A DNA stretch of 53,873 nucleotides from Prevotella sp. (GTDB taxonomy: Bacteria; Bacteroidota; Bacteroidia; Bacteroidales; Bacteroidaceae): assembly GCA_017557405.1 (NCBI GenBank), contig JAFYYV010000007.1:1-53873 (forward strand), given 5' to 3'. The stretch's first letter is position 1, and each line of letters opens with the position of its first letter. The notes under the pieces are model-generated. The model saw only the letters and a program-made list of their open reading frames with translations. It had not been told where the DNA came from and did no database searches. The position numbers and the translations under genes are program-made. Below are positions 25,837 to 33,402 of this stretch, in pieces.

Positions 25837-26947
25837 CAGTCGCCTCCTTTCTTTCTGTGATCACTCCGTTCTCCACCGAGAAGAGTTTGTAGTCGGTGGC
25901 TCCGTTCTGCAATATCTGGTCCAGATGGTCGCGGTTGGTGTCGGTGATGAATATCTGTCCGTAGTTGTCGCCTGACACCAAATGGACAATTTGCTCCACT
26001 CGATTGGCGTCTAGCTTGTCGAAAATGTCGTCGAGCAGTAGGAGAGGAGTGGTTTTTGACGAAGTACGCCCAAGGAACTCAAACTGCGCTAATTTCAATG
26101 CGAGAACGTATGTTTTGTGTTGTCCCTGACTCCCTTCGCGCTTCATCTGGTAGCCATCAATCAACATCTCGAGGTCGTCGCGATGTATTCCATGTAAGGA
26201 ATAACCTACAGCGCGATCTTTATAGCGGTCGCGTTGAATGACGTCGAGTAGCGGACCACGTTGGCAATGCGAAGTGTAGCCCAATGAGACCGTCTCTTTA
26301 TTGGATGAGATTTTCTGGTAGATTTGTTGGAACAAGGGTATCAGTTCTTTCACAAAAGCATCGCGTTTGGCGTAGATCACCTCTCCGTGTCGAGCCATCT
26401 CTCGCTCCCAAATATCCAATAATGCGGCGTCGGGCTCATCTTCCTGTTTCAGCAAAGCGTTTCGTTGCTGCAAGGCTTTGTTGTAAGACGTGAGAGCCTC
26501 AATATATGCGTGGTCGTATTGCGAGATGACAATGTCCATCAACCGGCGGCGCTCCTCGCTGCCTCCCTCGATGAGCAAAGTGTCGGCAGGTGAGACGAAG
26601 ATCAGCGGAATGAGTCCGATATGTTGCGAGAGTCGCTTGTATTCCTTCTTGTTTCGTTTGAAGTGCTTCTTGGTTCCTCGCTTCATACCGCAGTAGATGT
26701 GCTCTTCATCTCCGTTCTCGTTTTGGTAGTCTCCCTCCAGCACAAAAAAATCTTGTTCGTGGGTGATGATTTGCGAATCGATGGGATTGTACGCGCTTCG
26801 GCAGAACGACAGATAATAGACAGCGTCCAGGAAATTCGTCTTGCCCTCACCGTTTTGTCCGATGAGGCAATTCATCTTGGGCGACATCGTGAGATTGGCC
26901 GCTTGGATGTTCTTGTAATTGACGATGGAAATGTTCTTGAGGATCAA
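25829..26947 (-). CDS. recF: DNA replication/repair protein RecF
   Basis: SMC-like ATPase of 372 residues that helps load RecA at single-stranded gaps together with RecO and RecR. The N-terminal Walker A is GQNGEGKTN (about 30-38) after MILKNISIVNYKNIQ, a typical RecF opening. RecF-type LIFVSPADTLLIEGGSEERRRLMD lies at about 114-137, and the C-terminal Walker B is LLLLDDIFDKLD with the following family motifs GQIFITDTNRDHL. Length is normal. It is the first gene of a two-gene transcript with the DUF721 gene and has a consensus promoter immediately upstream. Confidence 0.95.
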   Translation of the reverse strand: MILKNISIVNYKNIQAANLTMSPKMNCLIGQNGEGKTNFLDAVYYLSFCRSAYNPIDSQIITHEQDFFVLEGDYQNENGDEEHIYCGMKRGTKKHFKRNKKEYKRLSQHIGLIPLIFVSPADTLLIEGGSEERRRLMDIVISQYDHAYIEALTSYNKALQQRNALLKQEDEPDAALLDIWEREMARHGEVIYAKRDAFVKELIPLFQQIYQKISSNKETVSLGYTSHCQRGPLLDVIQRDRYKDRAVGYSLHGIHRDDLEMLIDGYQMKREGSQGQHKTYVLALKLAQFEFLGRTSSKTTPLLLLDDIFDKLDANRVEQIVHLVSGDNYGQIFITDTNRDHLDQILQNGATDYKLFSVENGVITERKEATDV

Positions 26948-26970
26948 TGTTCCAGCCTTTAAATTCGATG

Positions 26971-27001
26971 CAAAGTTACGTGTTTATTCATGAAAAGCAA
27001 A
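26971..27001 (-). promoter_or_regulatory. Promoter of recF
   Basis: On the minus strand: TTTG (27001-26998), 19 bases, TAACTTTG (26978-26971). This is an exact consensus match, 23 bases before the ATG. Confidence 0.75.
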
Positions 27002-27016
27002 AAAAAAGGCAAAAAA

Positions 27017-27048
27017 TTTCAGTATGTGCAATAAATTCAGTAATTTTG
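27017..27048 (+). promoter_or_regulatory. Promoter of the TPR-protein/ribH operon
   Basis: TTTC, 20 bases, TAATTTTG (27041-27048). The -33 has one mismatch. It is divergent from the recF promoter, with interleaved elements. Confidence 0.6.
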
Positions 27049-27121
27049 CAACGCTTTATGGACCATCCGCAAAAACGGACGGTTTATGGTGGAAAAGAAA
27101 AATTGAAAAAACAAATAAATA

Positions 27122-27829
27122 ATGGCAAACAAAAAACAAAAGCAGGAAGCCCTCGAAGTTGCTGAGGCCCTGAACAAATCGGAAGCATTCTTCAATAAGA
27201 ACAAGAATGCCATCATCATTGCAGTGGTTGTCCTTTTGGCACTCATTGCAGGTATCTTCATCTATAAGGAGTACGTGTCTGGTCCGCGTGAGGAAAAAGC
27301 CAGTACCGCTCTGGGACGTGGTCAGGAGTATTTCAATGCTGAGCAGTTCGACAAGGCTCTCAATGGCGATGGTGCCAACTATGCTGGTTTTGCAAAAATC
27401 GCCAGCGACTATAGCAGCACCAATGCTGGTAACTTGGCCAACCTCTATGCTGGATTGTGCCAGGCTAACCTTGGCAAGTGGAAAGAGGCCATTGCCTATC
27501 TGGAGAAATTCTCAACTACAGGCGACGATATGGTCAGCCCTGCCGCTGTGGCTGCTCTTGGTAATGCTTATGCTCACGTGAACGAACTCGACAAAGCCGT
27601 CAGCACTCTGAAGAAAGCTGCCGACATGGCCGATAGCAAGGGTAATGAGGGTGTGAACAACAGCATTGCTCCCACCTTCCGTCTGCAGGCTGCCGAGATT
27701 TTGGAGTCGCAAGGCAAGAAGGACGAGGCGCTGAAGATCTATCAGGACATCAAGGCCAAGTATACGAATTCCGGACTAGTTCAGAGCCAGGAAATCGACA
27801 AATACATTGAGCGCGCTTCTGTCAAATAA
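27122..27829 (+). CDS. Membrane-anchored tetratricopeptide-repeat protein (YfgM-like)
   Basis: Protein of 235 residues with one membrane helix (about 29-50, AIIIAVVVLLALIAGIFIY) and a periplasmic TPR region. Helix pairs include GNLANLYAGLCQANLGKWKEAIAYLEKF, AAVAALGNAYAHVNELDKAVSTLKKAADMA and LQAAEILESQGKKDEALKIYQDIKAKY. The layout resembles YfgM, a Sec-associated chaperone-like protein of Proteobacteria, but that function is inference. The gene is 23 bases upstream of ribH and shares its promoter, a pairing often seen in Bacteroidales. Confidence 0.78.
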   Translation: MANKKQKQEALEVAEALNKSEAFFNKNKNAIIIAVVVLLALIAGIFIYKEYVSGPREEKASTALGRGQEYFNAEQFDKALNGDGANYAGFAKIASDYSSTNAGNLANLYAGLCQANLGKWKEAIAYLEKFSTTGDDMVSPAAVAALGNAYAHVNELDKAVSTLKKAADMADSKGNEGVNNSIAPTFRLQAAEILESQGKKDEALKIYQDIKAKYTNSGLVQSQEIDKYIERASVK

Positions 27830-27852
27830 TCTTCTATAGATAGTTTTTTACT

Positions 27853-28329
27853 ATGGCGACAGCTTTGCACAATCTCTCCGAATATGACTTCAGTAAGATT
27901 CCTGATGCCAGCAACATGTGCTTCGGAATCGTGGTGGCCGAGTGGAACCCTGAGATAACAGGGGCATTGCTCGATGGAGCCGTCAAAACACTTGAGGCTC
28001 ATGGCACGCTGCCCGAGAACATCCATGTGAAGACGGTTCCTGGAAGCTTCGAACTCATCTATGGAGCTCACCAGATGTGTCTGAATGGCGGATATGATGC
28101 TGTCATCATCTTGGGATGCGTCATTCGCGGAGAGACCCCTCACTTCGATTACATTTGTCAGGGTGTGACCTATGGAATCGCTCGACTGAACTCGAGAAGT
28201 GAGATTCCTGTCATCTATGGATTGTTGACAACCAACGATTTGCAACAAGCCAAGGATCGTGCAGGTGGAAAGTTGGGAAACAAAGGCGACGAGTGCGCTA
28301 TTGACGCCATCAAGATGGCAAAGTTCTAA
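27853..28329 (+). CDS. ribH: 6,7-dimethyl-8-ribityllumazine synthase
   Basis: Lumazine synthase of 158 residues. It condenses 5-amino-6-ribitylaminouracil with 3,4-dihydroxy-2-butanone 4-phosphate in riboflavin synthesis. Clear motifs are VAEWNPEIT (N-terminal substrate loop), [11 protein letters not shown], and [14 protein letters not shown] with the active-site His. [27 protein letters not shown] is also typical. Length is normal for the cytosolic capsid-forming enzyme. It is the second gene after a TPR protein, and a terminator follows 26 bases after the stop. No FMN riboswitch was seen. Confidence 0.95.
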   Translation: MATALHNLSEYDFSKIPDASNMCFGIVVAEWNPEITGALLDGAVKTLEAHGTLPENIHVKTVPGSFELIYGAHQMCLNGGYDAVIILGCVIRGETPHFDYICQGVTYGIARLNSRSEIPVIYGLLTTNDLQQAKDRAGGKLGNKGDECAIDAIKMAKF

Positions 28330-28355
28330 AGAGATTTCGCTGTCGGAACCAAATA

Positions 28356-28386
28356 AAAAGTGGGTCAACTTAGGTTGGCCCACTTT
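28356..28386 (+). terminator. Terminator of ribH
   Basis: AAAAGTGGGTCAAC and GTTGGCCCACTTTT form a 14-base stem with one G-U pair and a short loop. The U-run continues as TTTTG. Confidence 0.9.
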
Positions 28387-28420
28387 TGTTTTCTATTGTG
28401 TTCGGGTTGTAATCAAATTG

Positions 28421-29035
28421 TTATACGCCGTCTTCGTCGTAATCGTATTCTGCTTCATCAACAGGTTGTTTGTTCTTATCAGTAGGCTGTACATCACCGA
28501 CAGTATCCATTTGCGTGTCTTTACTGATCTTGATGTCGCCAAACCGTGAGACTTTCAACACCAAAGGCACGTATTCGTCGCTGTTCTTGTCGGGTGAACC
28601 CACGCTGGCAGCAAACAATAGGTTGTCGCCTTCAGCCTTGTCGAGCACAATACCCAGCAGAGCGCTGTTTTTCTTGTAGATGTCATCTACGTACGAGATG
28701 AAGTCTTGTTTTGAGAACGTGCGGTTGAAAAACTCAGAACCGTCTTGGCGTATGACACGCACATAGATCTTGTTGTCGTAGTATTTGTTGCCTGTCCCGT
28801 CGTCAACAAGGGGTAGGGTGGTGTCGGCTTTGCGTTCTACAGCCACTTTATATGTTGCGCCCACCCATTCCACATCGACAGTTTGGTTGTAGTCGCCAAT
28901 CTTTTGAGTGGTCTTGGGTTCGACTTTCTCCACGGGCTTCGAGATGATGATGTCGTTCGAAGGTTGCTTCTCCTTACATGAAACGAATGTGCCAGCCAAG
29001 ATGCCAGCCATCATGAGTGTTTTTATTTGTTTCAT
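28421..29035 (-). CDS. Lipoprotein of unknown function (DUF4738-like)
   Basis: Lipoprotein of 204 residues. The start at 29035 (MKQIKTLMMAGILAG) gives a signal peptide with lipobox TFVSC; the longer frame adds nothing useful. The mature part is beta-rich (IYVRVIRQDGSEFFNRTFSKQDFISYVDD, LLFAASVGSPDKNSDEYVPLVLKVSRFGDIKI) and ends in an acidic tail (DEAEYDYDEDGV). It resembles lipoproteins I associate with DUF4738, a tentative match with no known function. It is monocistronic, convergent with ribH, and has a consensus promoter. Confidence 0.65.
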   Translation of the reverse strand: MKQIKTLMMAGILAGTFVSCKEKQPSNDIIISKPVEKVEPKTTQKIGDYNQTVDVEWVGATYKVAVERKADTTLPLVDDGTGNKYYDNKIYVRVIRQDGSEFFNRTFSKQDFISYVDDIYKKNSALLGIVLDKAEGDNLLFAASVGSPDKNSDEYVPLVLKVSRFGDIKISKDTQMDTVGDVQPTDKNKQPVDEAEYDYDEDGV

Positions 29036-29060
29036 TTGTATTGATGATTTAATTCGACGG

Positions 29061-29091
29061 CAAAGATACAAAAAAAGTCAGAAAAAACAAA
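29061..29091 (-). promoter_or_regulatory. Promoter of the DUF4738-like lipoprotein
   Basis: Minus strand TTTG (29091-29088), 19 bases, TATCTTTG (29068-29061). This is an exact consensus match, 25 bases before the ATG. Confidence 0.75.
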
Positions 29092-29120
29092 AAGCACCTC
29101 CTGATTTCTCAGGAAGTGCT
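29087..29120 (-). terminator. Terminator of the Gly-rich secreted protein gene
   Basis: On the minus strand AGCAC-TTCCTGA pairs with TCAGGAGGTGCT and is followed by TTTTTGTTTTTTC. The U-run overlaps the -33 box of the next promoter. Confidence 0.8.
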
Positions 29121-29224
29121 GTTACCTAAATACCCTCTAACGTCCTATTGAGTTCTCACACGATAATAATTAAACTCAATTATGAAATGTTGAGAACTAG
29201 TTTAATCTTTATTGCTGTGGGATT

Positions 29225-29779
29225 TTAGAAGCCACCGCCGCCGAAGCCGCCGCCACCCATTGGCATTCCGCCTCCGAAGCCGCCGCCACCAAATCCACCT
29301 TGTGAACGCTGTTGCATGCGCTCCATACGCTGTCGCTGGGCTTTCTCATACTTCTTGTATTGGGCTTCGGTGAAGATCTTCTTCAATTCGCCAGTGTAGG
29401 CTTCCTGGTTTTCTCTCATTTCCTTCATGCGAGCTTCCATCTGCTCTCTGCTGGGGCGCTCACCGTTACCCATCTGGGGCGCATTGCCACCACCATTGGG
29501 ACGCTGGCCGAATCCGCCGCCACCACCGGGGCGTTGTCCACCGCCTCTTCCACCGCGCATACCTCCCATGAAAATCTTACCGGAGTACTCGGTGTTCAGT
29601 TTCAGCAGTTGCTCTGCTTGCTCTTGGTTGAGTCCATAATCTTTGACCATCTGGTCGGTCTGTTGTTTTATCATTTCTGTTCTGTCGACCTCTGGACGTT
29701 GTCCATTACCTTCGTTCTGAGCCATAGCGGCTGTTGACATAATCATCATTGTGGCAAGTGCCAATGTTGTTTTTTTCAT
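29225..29779 (-). CDS. Secreted Gly-rich Spy/DUF4890-like protein
   Basis: Secreted protein of 184 residues (signal peptide to about residue 20). A helical, charged region with DYGLNQEQAEQLLKLNTEY and MKEMRENQEAYTGELKKIFTEAQYKKYEKAQRQRMERMQQR resembles the Spy/CpxP-like or DUF4890 helical proteins of Bacteroidota. It is split by a Gly/Arg/Gln/Pro stretch (about 72-102) and ends in a Gly/Phe/Met-rich tail (about 160-184). The composition echoes the inserts in the PUL enzymes. It lies alone between two terminators or promoters. A periplasmic chaperone role is inference. Confidence 0.65.
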   Translation of the reverse strand: MKKTTLALATMMIMSTAAMAQNEGNGQRPEVDRTEMIKQQTDQMVKDYGLNQEQAEQLLKLNTEYSGKIFMGGMRGGRGGGQRPGGGGGFGQRPNGGGNAPQMGNGERPSREQMEARMKEMRENQEAYTGELKKIFTEAQYKKYEKAQRQRMERMQQRSQGGFGGGGFGGGMPMGGGGFGGGGF

Positions 29780-29917
29780 AACTCTTTGGTTTTTAATGTT
29801 ATTGTTTATTGTTCCTTTGTTTTAGTCGCAACTAATGATATGATGCAGATTCGCACAGAAAGTTTAATCAAATCGCAAAAAAAACATCAAAAGGCTACGA
29901 ATTTGACATATTTTTGT

Positions 29918-29925
29918 TATCTTTG
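29918..29925 (+). promoter_or_regulatory. -7 element for the DUF4230 pair
   Basis: TATCTTTG matches TAnnTTTG, 54 bases before the chosen ATG. The -33 is not clear. Confidence 0.5.
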
Positions 29926-29979
29926 CCCCTAATATTAACAATATGAAAGGTAGAGGTGGACGGTTTCGTCTTCTTTGAT

Positions 29980-30675
29980 ATGAAAATGAAGAAATTGGCT
30001 TTCATCTGTTTGGTTGTTCTTATGTCTTTCGGGTCGTGCATGGATCAACCTTTTGGCGACGATGGTTCTTCAGAACGCATCGACACCATTCCCATGATGG
30101 TCATGCAGATACAGAAATGCTCTCGACTATATAGTGCTGAGTATCAGTTGCATAAAATCATCACATATCACGACAGCCGCAAGTTGAAGGGCTCTATCTT
30201 GAGCCAGGACTTCCACTTTGATCTTCCATTAGGAAAGCGCAAGATTGCCATTCCCCTTGAGGCCACTGTGAAGGCTTATATCGATTTTGCCGACTTCTCC
30301 GAGAAGAATGTTTCCAGACGTGGCGATAAGATTGAGATCATCTTGCCAGACCCCAAGGTGGTTCTCACCAGCACGCGTATCAACCATGAGGAAGTGAAAC
30401 AATATGTGGCTTTCCTGCGACGAAACTTCAGTGATGAGGAACTGACTTCCTATGAACATGAGGGGCGCGAGGCCATCATTCAGGAATTGCCTCAGTTGGG
30501 CATCATCGAGATGGCTCGACAGAGCGCTGCCAGCACTTTGATTCCCATGATTGAGCAGATGGGGTTCAACGAAGGGGATGTGAAAATCACTTTCCGTAAG
30601 AACTATTCGGTTAATGACTTCAAGACTTTGCTTGATAACACTTTAGAAAATGGCAACAAGAAAGAACAAGAATAA
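29980..30675 (+). CDS. DUF4230 lipoprotein
   Basis: Protein of 231 residues, starting at 29980 (MKMKKLAF) to give a lipoprotein signal (SFGSC). DUF4230 features seen are CSRLYSAEYQLHKIITYHD, the KIAIPLEATVKAYIDFADFSEKNVSRRGDKIEIILPDPKVVLTSTRI block (about 80-130) and the C-terminal TLIPMIEQMGFNEGDVKITFRK. The family is widespread but has no settled function. Its end overlaps the start of the next DUF4230 gene by 26 bases, so the two are translationally linked and may act together at the envelope. Confidence 0.78.
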   Translation: MKMKKLAFICLVVLMSFGSCMDQPFGDDGSSERIDTIPMMVMQIQKCSRLYSAEYQLHKIITYHDSRKLKGSILSQDFHFDLPLGKRKIAIPLEATVKAYIDFADFSEKNVSRRGDKIEIILPDPKVVLTSTRINHEEVKQYVAFLRRNFSDEELTSYEHEGREAIIQELPQLGIIEMARQSAASTLIPMIEQMGFNEGDVKITFRKNYSVNDFKTLLDNTLENGNKKEQE

Positions 30676-31357
30676 ACGTAATACGCAGTCGGAACCCACA
30701 CTTGATGACATTTTTGCAAGTGTTGTGGGAATGCTTGGTGGTTTGTCCAAGCGTGTTTTGATATTCATCGGGGCATTGGTTGTGTTGTTGATCCTGGGCG
30801 TCTTGTTGTTCTTCTGGCTCGGTCGCCACACTGATATATCCCTTGTGGACGAAGGTAAATTGACTTTGTCACCCACACAGATCAAGTCGATGGAGGCTAT
30901 TGGCGAATGGGAGTTTCTTTCCATTAGCAATGAAGAGATAGTGGATACCGTTCGTCATGGGTTCTTTGGCGATGACGAACTGGTGCGCATTTATTATGGA
31001 ACATTGCGTCTAGGCATTGACATGCACGATACGCAAGAAGGGTGGATTAGCATGCAAGGCGACACGGTGACAGCCATTCTTCCTCCCATCAAACTGCTTG
31101 ACAGTAATTTCATTGACGAGGCTCGCACCAAGTCGTTCTATGAAAATGGCAATTGGAGTCAAAATGATCGCGCGGCACTTTATCGAAAGGCCTATCGCGT
31201 GATGTTGGCTCGGTGTATGAACCGTAAGAACATAGAGTCGGCTGAGCAGAATGCCTCCGCCCAGTTCTATCAGTTGCTGCGTTCGATGGGTTTTGAGAAC
31301 ATTCGTATCCGATTCTCAAACGCTTCCAACGATATACATCAATCACTCAATCCCTAA
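30650..31357 (+). CDS. DUF4230 membrane protein
   Basis: Protein of 235 residues with one transmembrane helix (about 36-58) after a basic, Asn/Lys-rich N-terminus. The remainder matches DUF4230 by pattern: GEWEFLSISNEEIVDTVRHGFFGDDELVRIYYGTLRLGIDM, GDTVTAILPPIKLLDSNFIDEARTKSFYENGNW, and QFYQLLRSMGFENIRIRF. It is a divergent paralogue of the gene it overlaps. Neither has a known activity. A short (CATCACCCA)-type repeat follows at about 31360-31388. Confidence 0.75.
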   Translation: MATRKNKNKRNTQSEPTLDDIFASVVGMLGGLSKRVLIFIGALVVLLILGVLLFFWLGRHTDISLVDEGKLTLSPTQIKSMEAIGEWEFLSISNEEIVDTVRHGFFGDDELVRIYYGTLRLGIDMHDTQEGWISMQGDTVTAILPPIKLLDSNFIDEARTKSFYENGNWSQNDRAALYRKAYRVMLARCMNRKNIESAEQNASAQFYQLLRSMGFENIRIRFSNASNDIHQSLNP

Positions 31358-31418
31358 TCCTATCACCCAACACCCATCACCCACTACCTATATATATAAT
31401 AAGGTGTAACGAATCAAC

Positions 31419-32846
31419 ATGGAGACTTTGAACGATTTCCTTTCCCAACTTTCCACCCTCTTATGGGGATGGCCAATGATTATTTTGTTGCTTGGAACAC
31501 ATTTGTTCTTGACCATCCGCTTGCGATTCCCACAACTAAAACTGATTACCGCCATCCGCCTTTCTGTACGTCCCGATAGCGAAGCCAAAGGCGATGTATC
31601 ACAGTTTGGCGCCTTGGCCACAGCCTTGGCAGCCACCATTGGTACGGGCAACATCATCGGTGTGGCAACGGCGGTGGCATTGGGAGGACCAGGTGCTGTG
31701 CTATGGTGCTGGCTCACGGGTGTCTTTGGCATCTCCACGAAATACGCCGAAGGGTTGTTGGCCATCAAATATCGAGTGAAGACCGCCGAAGGAAAAATGC
31801 TCGGAGGTCCCATGTATGCGCTCGAACGAGGATTGGGATGGACGTGGTTGGCCATTCTTTTTGCCATCTTCACGGCATGTGCATCGTTTGGTATAGGCAA
31901 CACCGTGCAAGCCAATGCCATTGCCACGTTGTCGCGTGAAACTTACGGATTGTCTCCCTACATCGTAGGTGCTTTTGTATGCGCACTCACGGGTGCTGTC
32001 ATCTTGGGAGGCGTGAAGGCGATTGCCCGCGTCTGCACCATGTTGGTGCCTTTCATGGCTTTGTTCTATGTGTTGGGTTGCCTTTATATCCTTGTTGTCA
32101 ACAACCATTATCTTTGGCCTGCCATCCAATTGATTTGTCAATCGGCTTTTTCGCCACAAGCTGCGGGTGGAGGATTCGTAGGCACCACAGTCATGATGGC
32201 GGCTCGTTTTGGTATTGCACGCGGACTTTTCAGTAATGAGTCGGGTATGGGCTCGGCTCCCATTGTTGCCGCAGCAGCACAGACGCGCAATCCTGTACGT
32301 CAGGCGTTGGTTTCATCCTCGGGTACCTTTTGGGACACGGTGGTCATCTGTGCCCTCACGGGATTGGTCATCGTCTCCAGCATCATCGCCTATCCCGACA
32401 TCTCTTACAACGATGGAGCTGCATTGACAAAGGTGGCGTTCAGTAAGATTCCCTACGTAGGTGCACCCCTGTTGACGTTCGGTTTGCTCACATTTGCTTT
32501 CTCCACCATTCTCGGATGGAGTTACTATGGCGAACGGGCAGTAGAATATCTTTCCCTGAAGTTCGGTAGACATTCATCATCTAGCGACCAGATCCCACTA
32601 CAGGGGGGGCATAGGGGGGCCAAAAGTACTCCAACCTCCATCATCACCTATCGTGTGCTTTACATCGTGGCTGTCTTTGTGGGAAGCGTGGCCAATCTGC
32701 AGATTGTTTGGAATCTGGCCGACTGCATGAATGCCTTGATGGCCATTCCCAACCTCGTCTCACTGCTCCTGCTAAATGGCGTCATCGTGCATGAGACACG
32801 AAAATACCTCTGGCGCAATCGGCTCGATCACGGTATGGAGGAGTGA
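31419..32846 (+). CDS. AGCS family sodium:alanine/glycine symporter
   Basis: Integral membrane symporter of 475 residues of the alanine-or-glycine:cation symporter family. About ten to eleven hydrophobic segments are visible. Family signatures include GDVSQFGALATALAATIGTGNIIGVATAVALGGPGAVLWCW, GISTKYAEGLLAIKYR, GPMYALERGLG and FGIARGLFSNESGMGSAPIVAAAAQT. In the loop before the last two helices, residues RHSSSSDQIPLQGGHRGAKS (about 383-402) are unusual and are encoded by a GC-rich repeat. It is otherwise intact, and appears to be monocistronic and convergent with the cyclo-ligase gene. Confidence 0.9.
   Translation: METLNDFLSQLSTLLWGWPMIILLLGTHLFLTIRLRFPQLKLITAIRLSVRPDSEAKGDVSQFGALATALAATIGTGNIIGVATAVALGGPGAVLWCWLTGVFGISTKYAEGLLAIKYRVKTAEGKMLGGPMYALERGLGWTWLAILFAIFTACASFGIGNTVQANAIATLSRETYGLSPYIVGAFVCALTGAVILGGVKAIARVCTMLVPFMALFYVLGCLYILVVNNHYLWPAIQLICQSAFSPQAAGGGFVGTTVMMAARFGIARGLFSNESGMGSAPIVAAAAQTRNPVRQALVSSSGTFWDTVVICALTGLVIVSSIIAYPDISYNDGAALTKVAFSKIPYVGAPLLTFGLLTFAFSTILGWSYYGERAVEYLSLKFGRHSSSSDQIPLQGGHRGAKSTPTSIITYRVLYIVAVFVGSVANLQIVWNLADCMNALMAIPNLVSLLLLNGVIVHETRKYLWRNRLDHGMEE
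32594..32626. repeat. GC-rich repeat inside the AGCS symporter gene
   Basis: CCCACTACAGGGGGGGCATAGGGGGGCC is an in-frame insert in a loop-coding region. Its style matches the GC-rich elements at 23881, 49858, 49926 and 50773. Confidence 0.55.
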
Positions 32847-32865
32847 AGATAAAATGATGGATGAT

Positions 32866-33396
32866 TTATAGTACTTCGTCCATTGTGATGTCGTTCGCAT
32901 TGGTGGGTACATGTTCCACCTTTTGGAAGTCGAAGCACAATCCTAGTTTGTAGGCATGAGGTAGGAGGGGAAGGAATCGGTCGTAGTAGCCACGTCCGCG
33001 TCCTAGTCGATGTCCTTCTGCATCGAACGCCATGCCAGGTATGACAGTGAGTTCTATTTGGTCATAATCATTAAAAGGTTCCCCTATTGGTTCCATGATA
33101 TTGAAAGGTCCTATATGTAGGTCGTCAGGACTAGCATAGCGCCGTAGCATCATGTTGGTTTTGTCTGTGACAACAGGCAGTAGCACGGTCTTACCTTGTG
33201 CAACTAACAAGTTGAGAGCCTCATGAGTATCCACTTCATCGGGCAGAGAGTGGAACATCAAAATGGTTTGCGCTGATTGAACGCGCGGATGTTGAAGTAG
33301 TTCTTGTATACGAACAAGCGACTGTTCGGCCAAGGTTTGCTTGTCGAACAGTCGCTTCTTTGCGCGTATGATTTCCCTTAGTTCGCTTTTCTTCAT
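32866..33396 (-). CDS. 5-formyltetrahydrofolate cyclo-ligase
   Basis: Enzyme of 176 residues that converts 5-formyl-THF to 5,10-methenyl-THF using ATP. Seen are the N-terminal MKKSELREIIRAKKRLF, the FHSLPDEVDTHEALNLLVAQGKTVLLPVV core, and the signature PGMAFDAEGHRLGRGRGYYDRFL, which includes the ATP-binding GRGxGYYDR motif. Length is slightly short but complete. It lies six bases downstream of the Ctp protease gene on the same strand. Confidence 0.93.
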   Translation of the reverse strand: MKKSELREIIRAKKRLFDKQTLAEQSLVRIQELLQHPRVQSAQTILMFHSLPDEVDTHEALNLLVAQGKTVLLPVVTDKTNMMLRRYASPDDLHIGPFNIMEPIGEPFNDYDQIELTVIPGMAFDAEGHRLGRGRGYYDRFLPLLPHAYKLGLCFDFQKVEHVPTNANDITMDEVL

Positions 33397-33402
33397 CGCA
33401 TA

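Noticed and set aside
27780-28440. FMN riboswitch or other riboswitch near ribH
   Set aside because: Only 23 bases separate ribH from the upstream gene, and no conserved RFN elements are visible.
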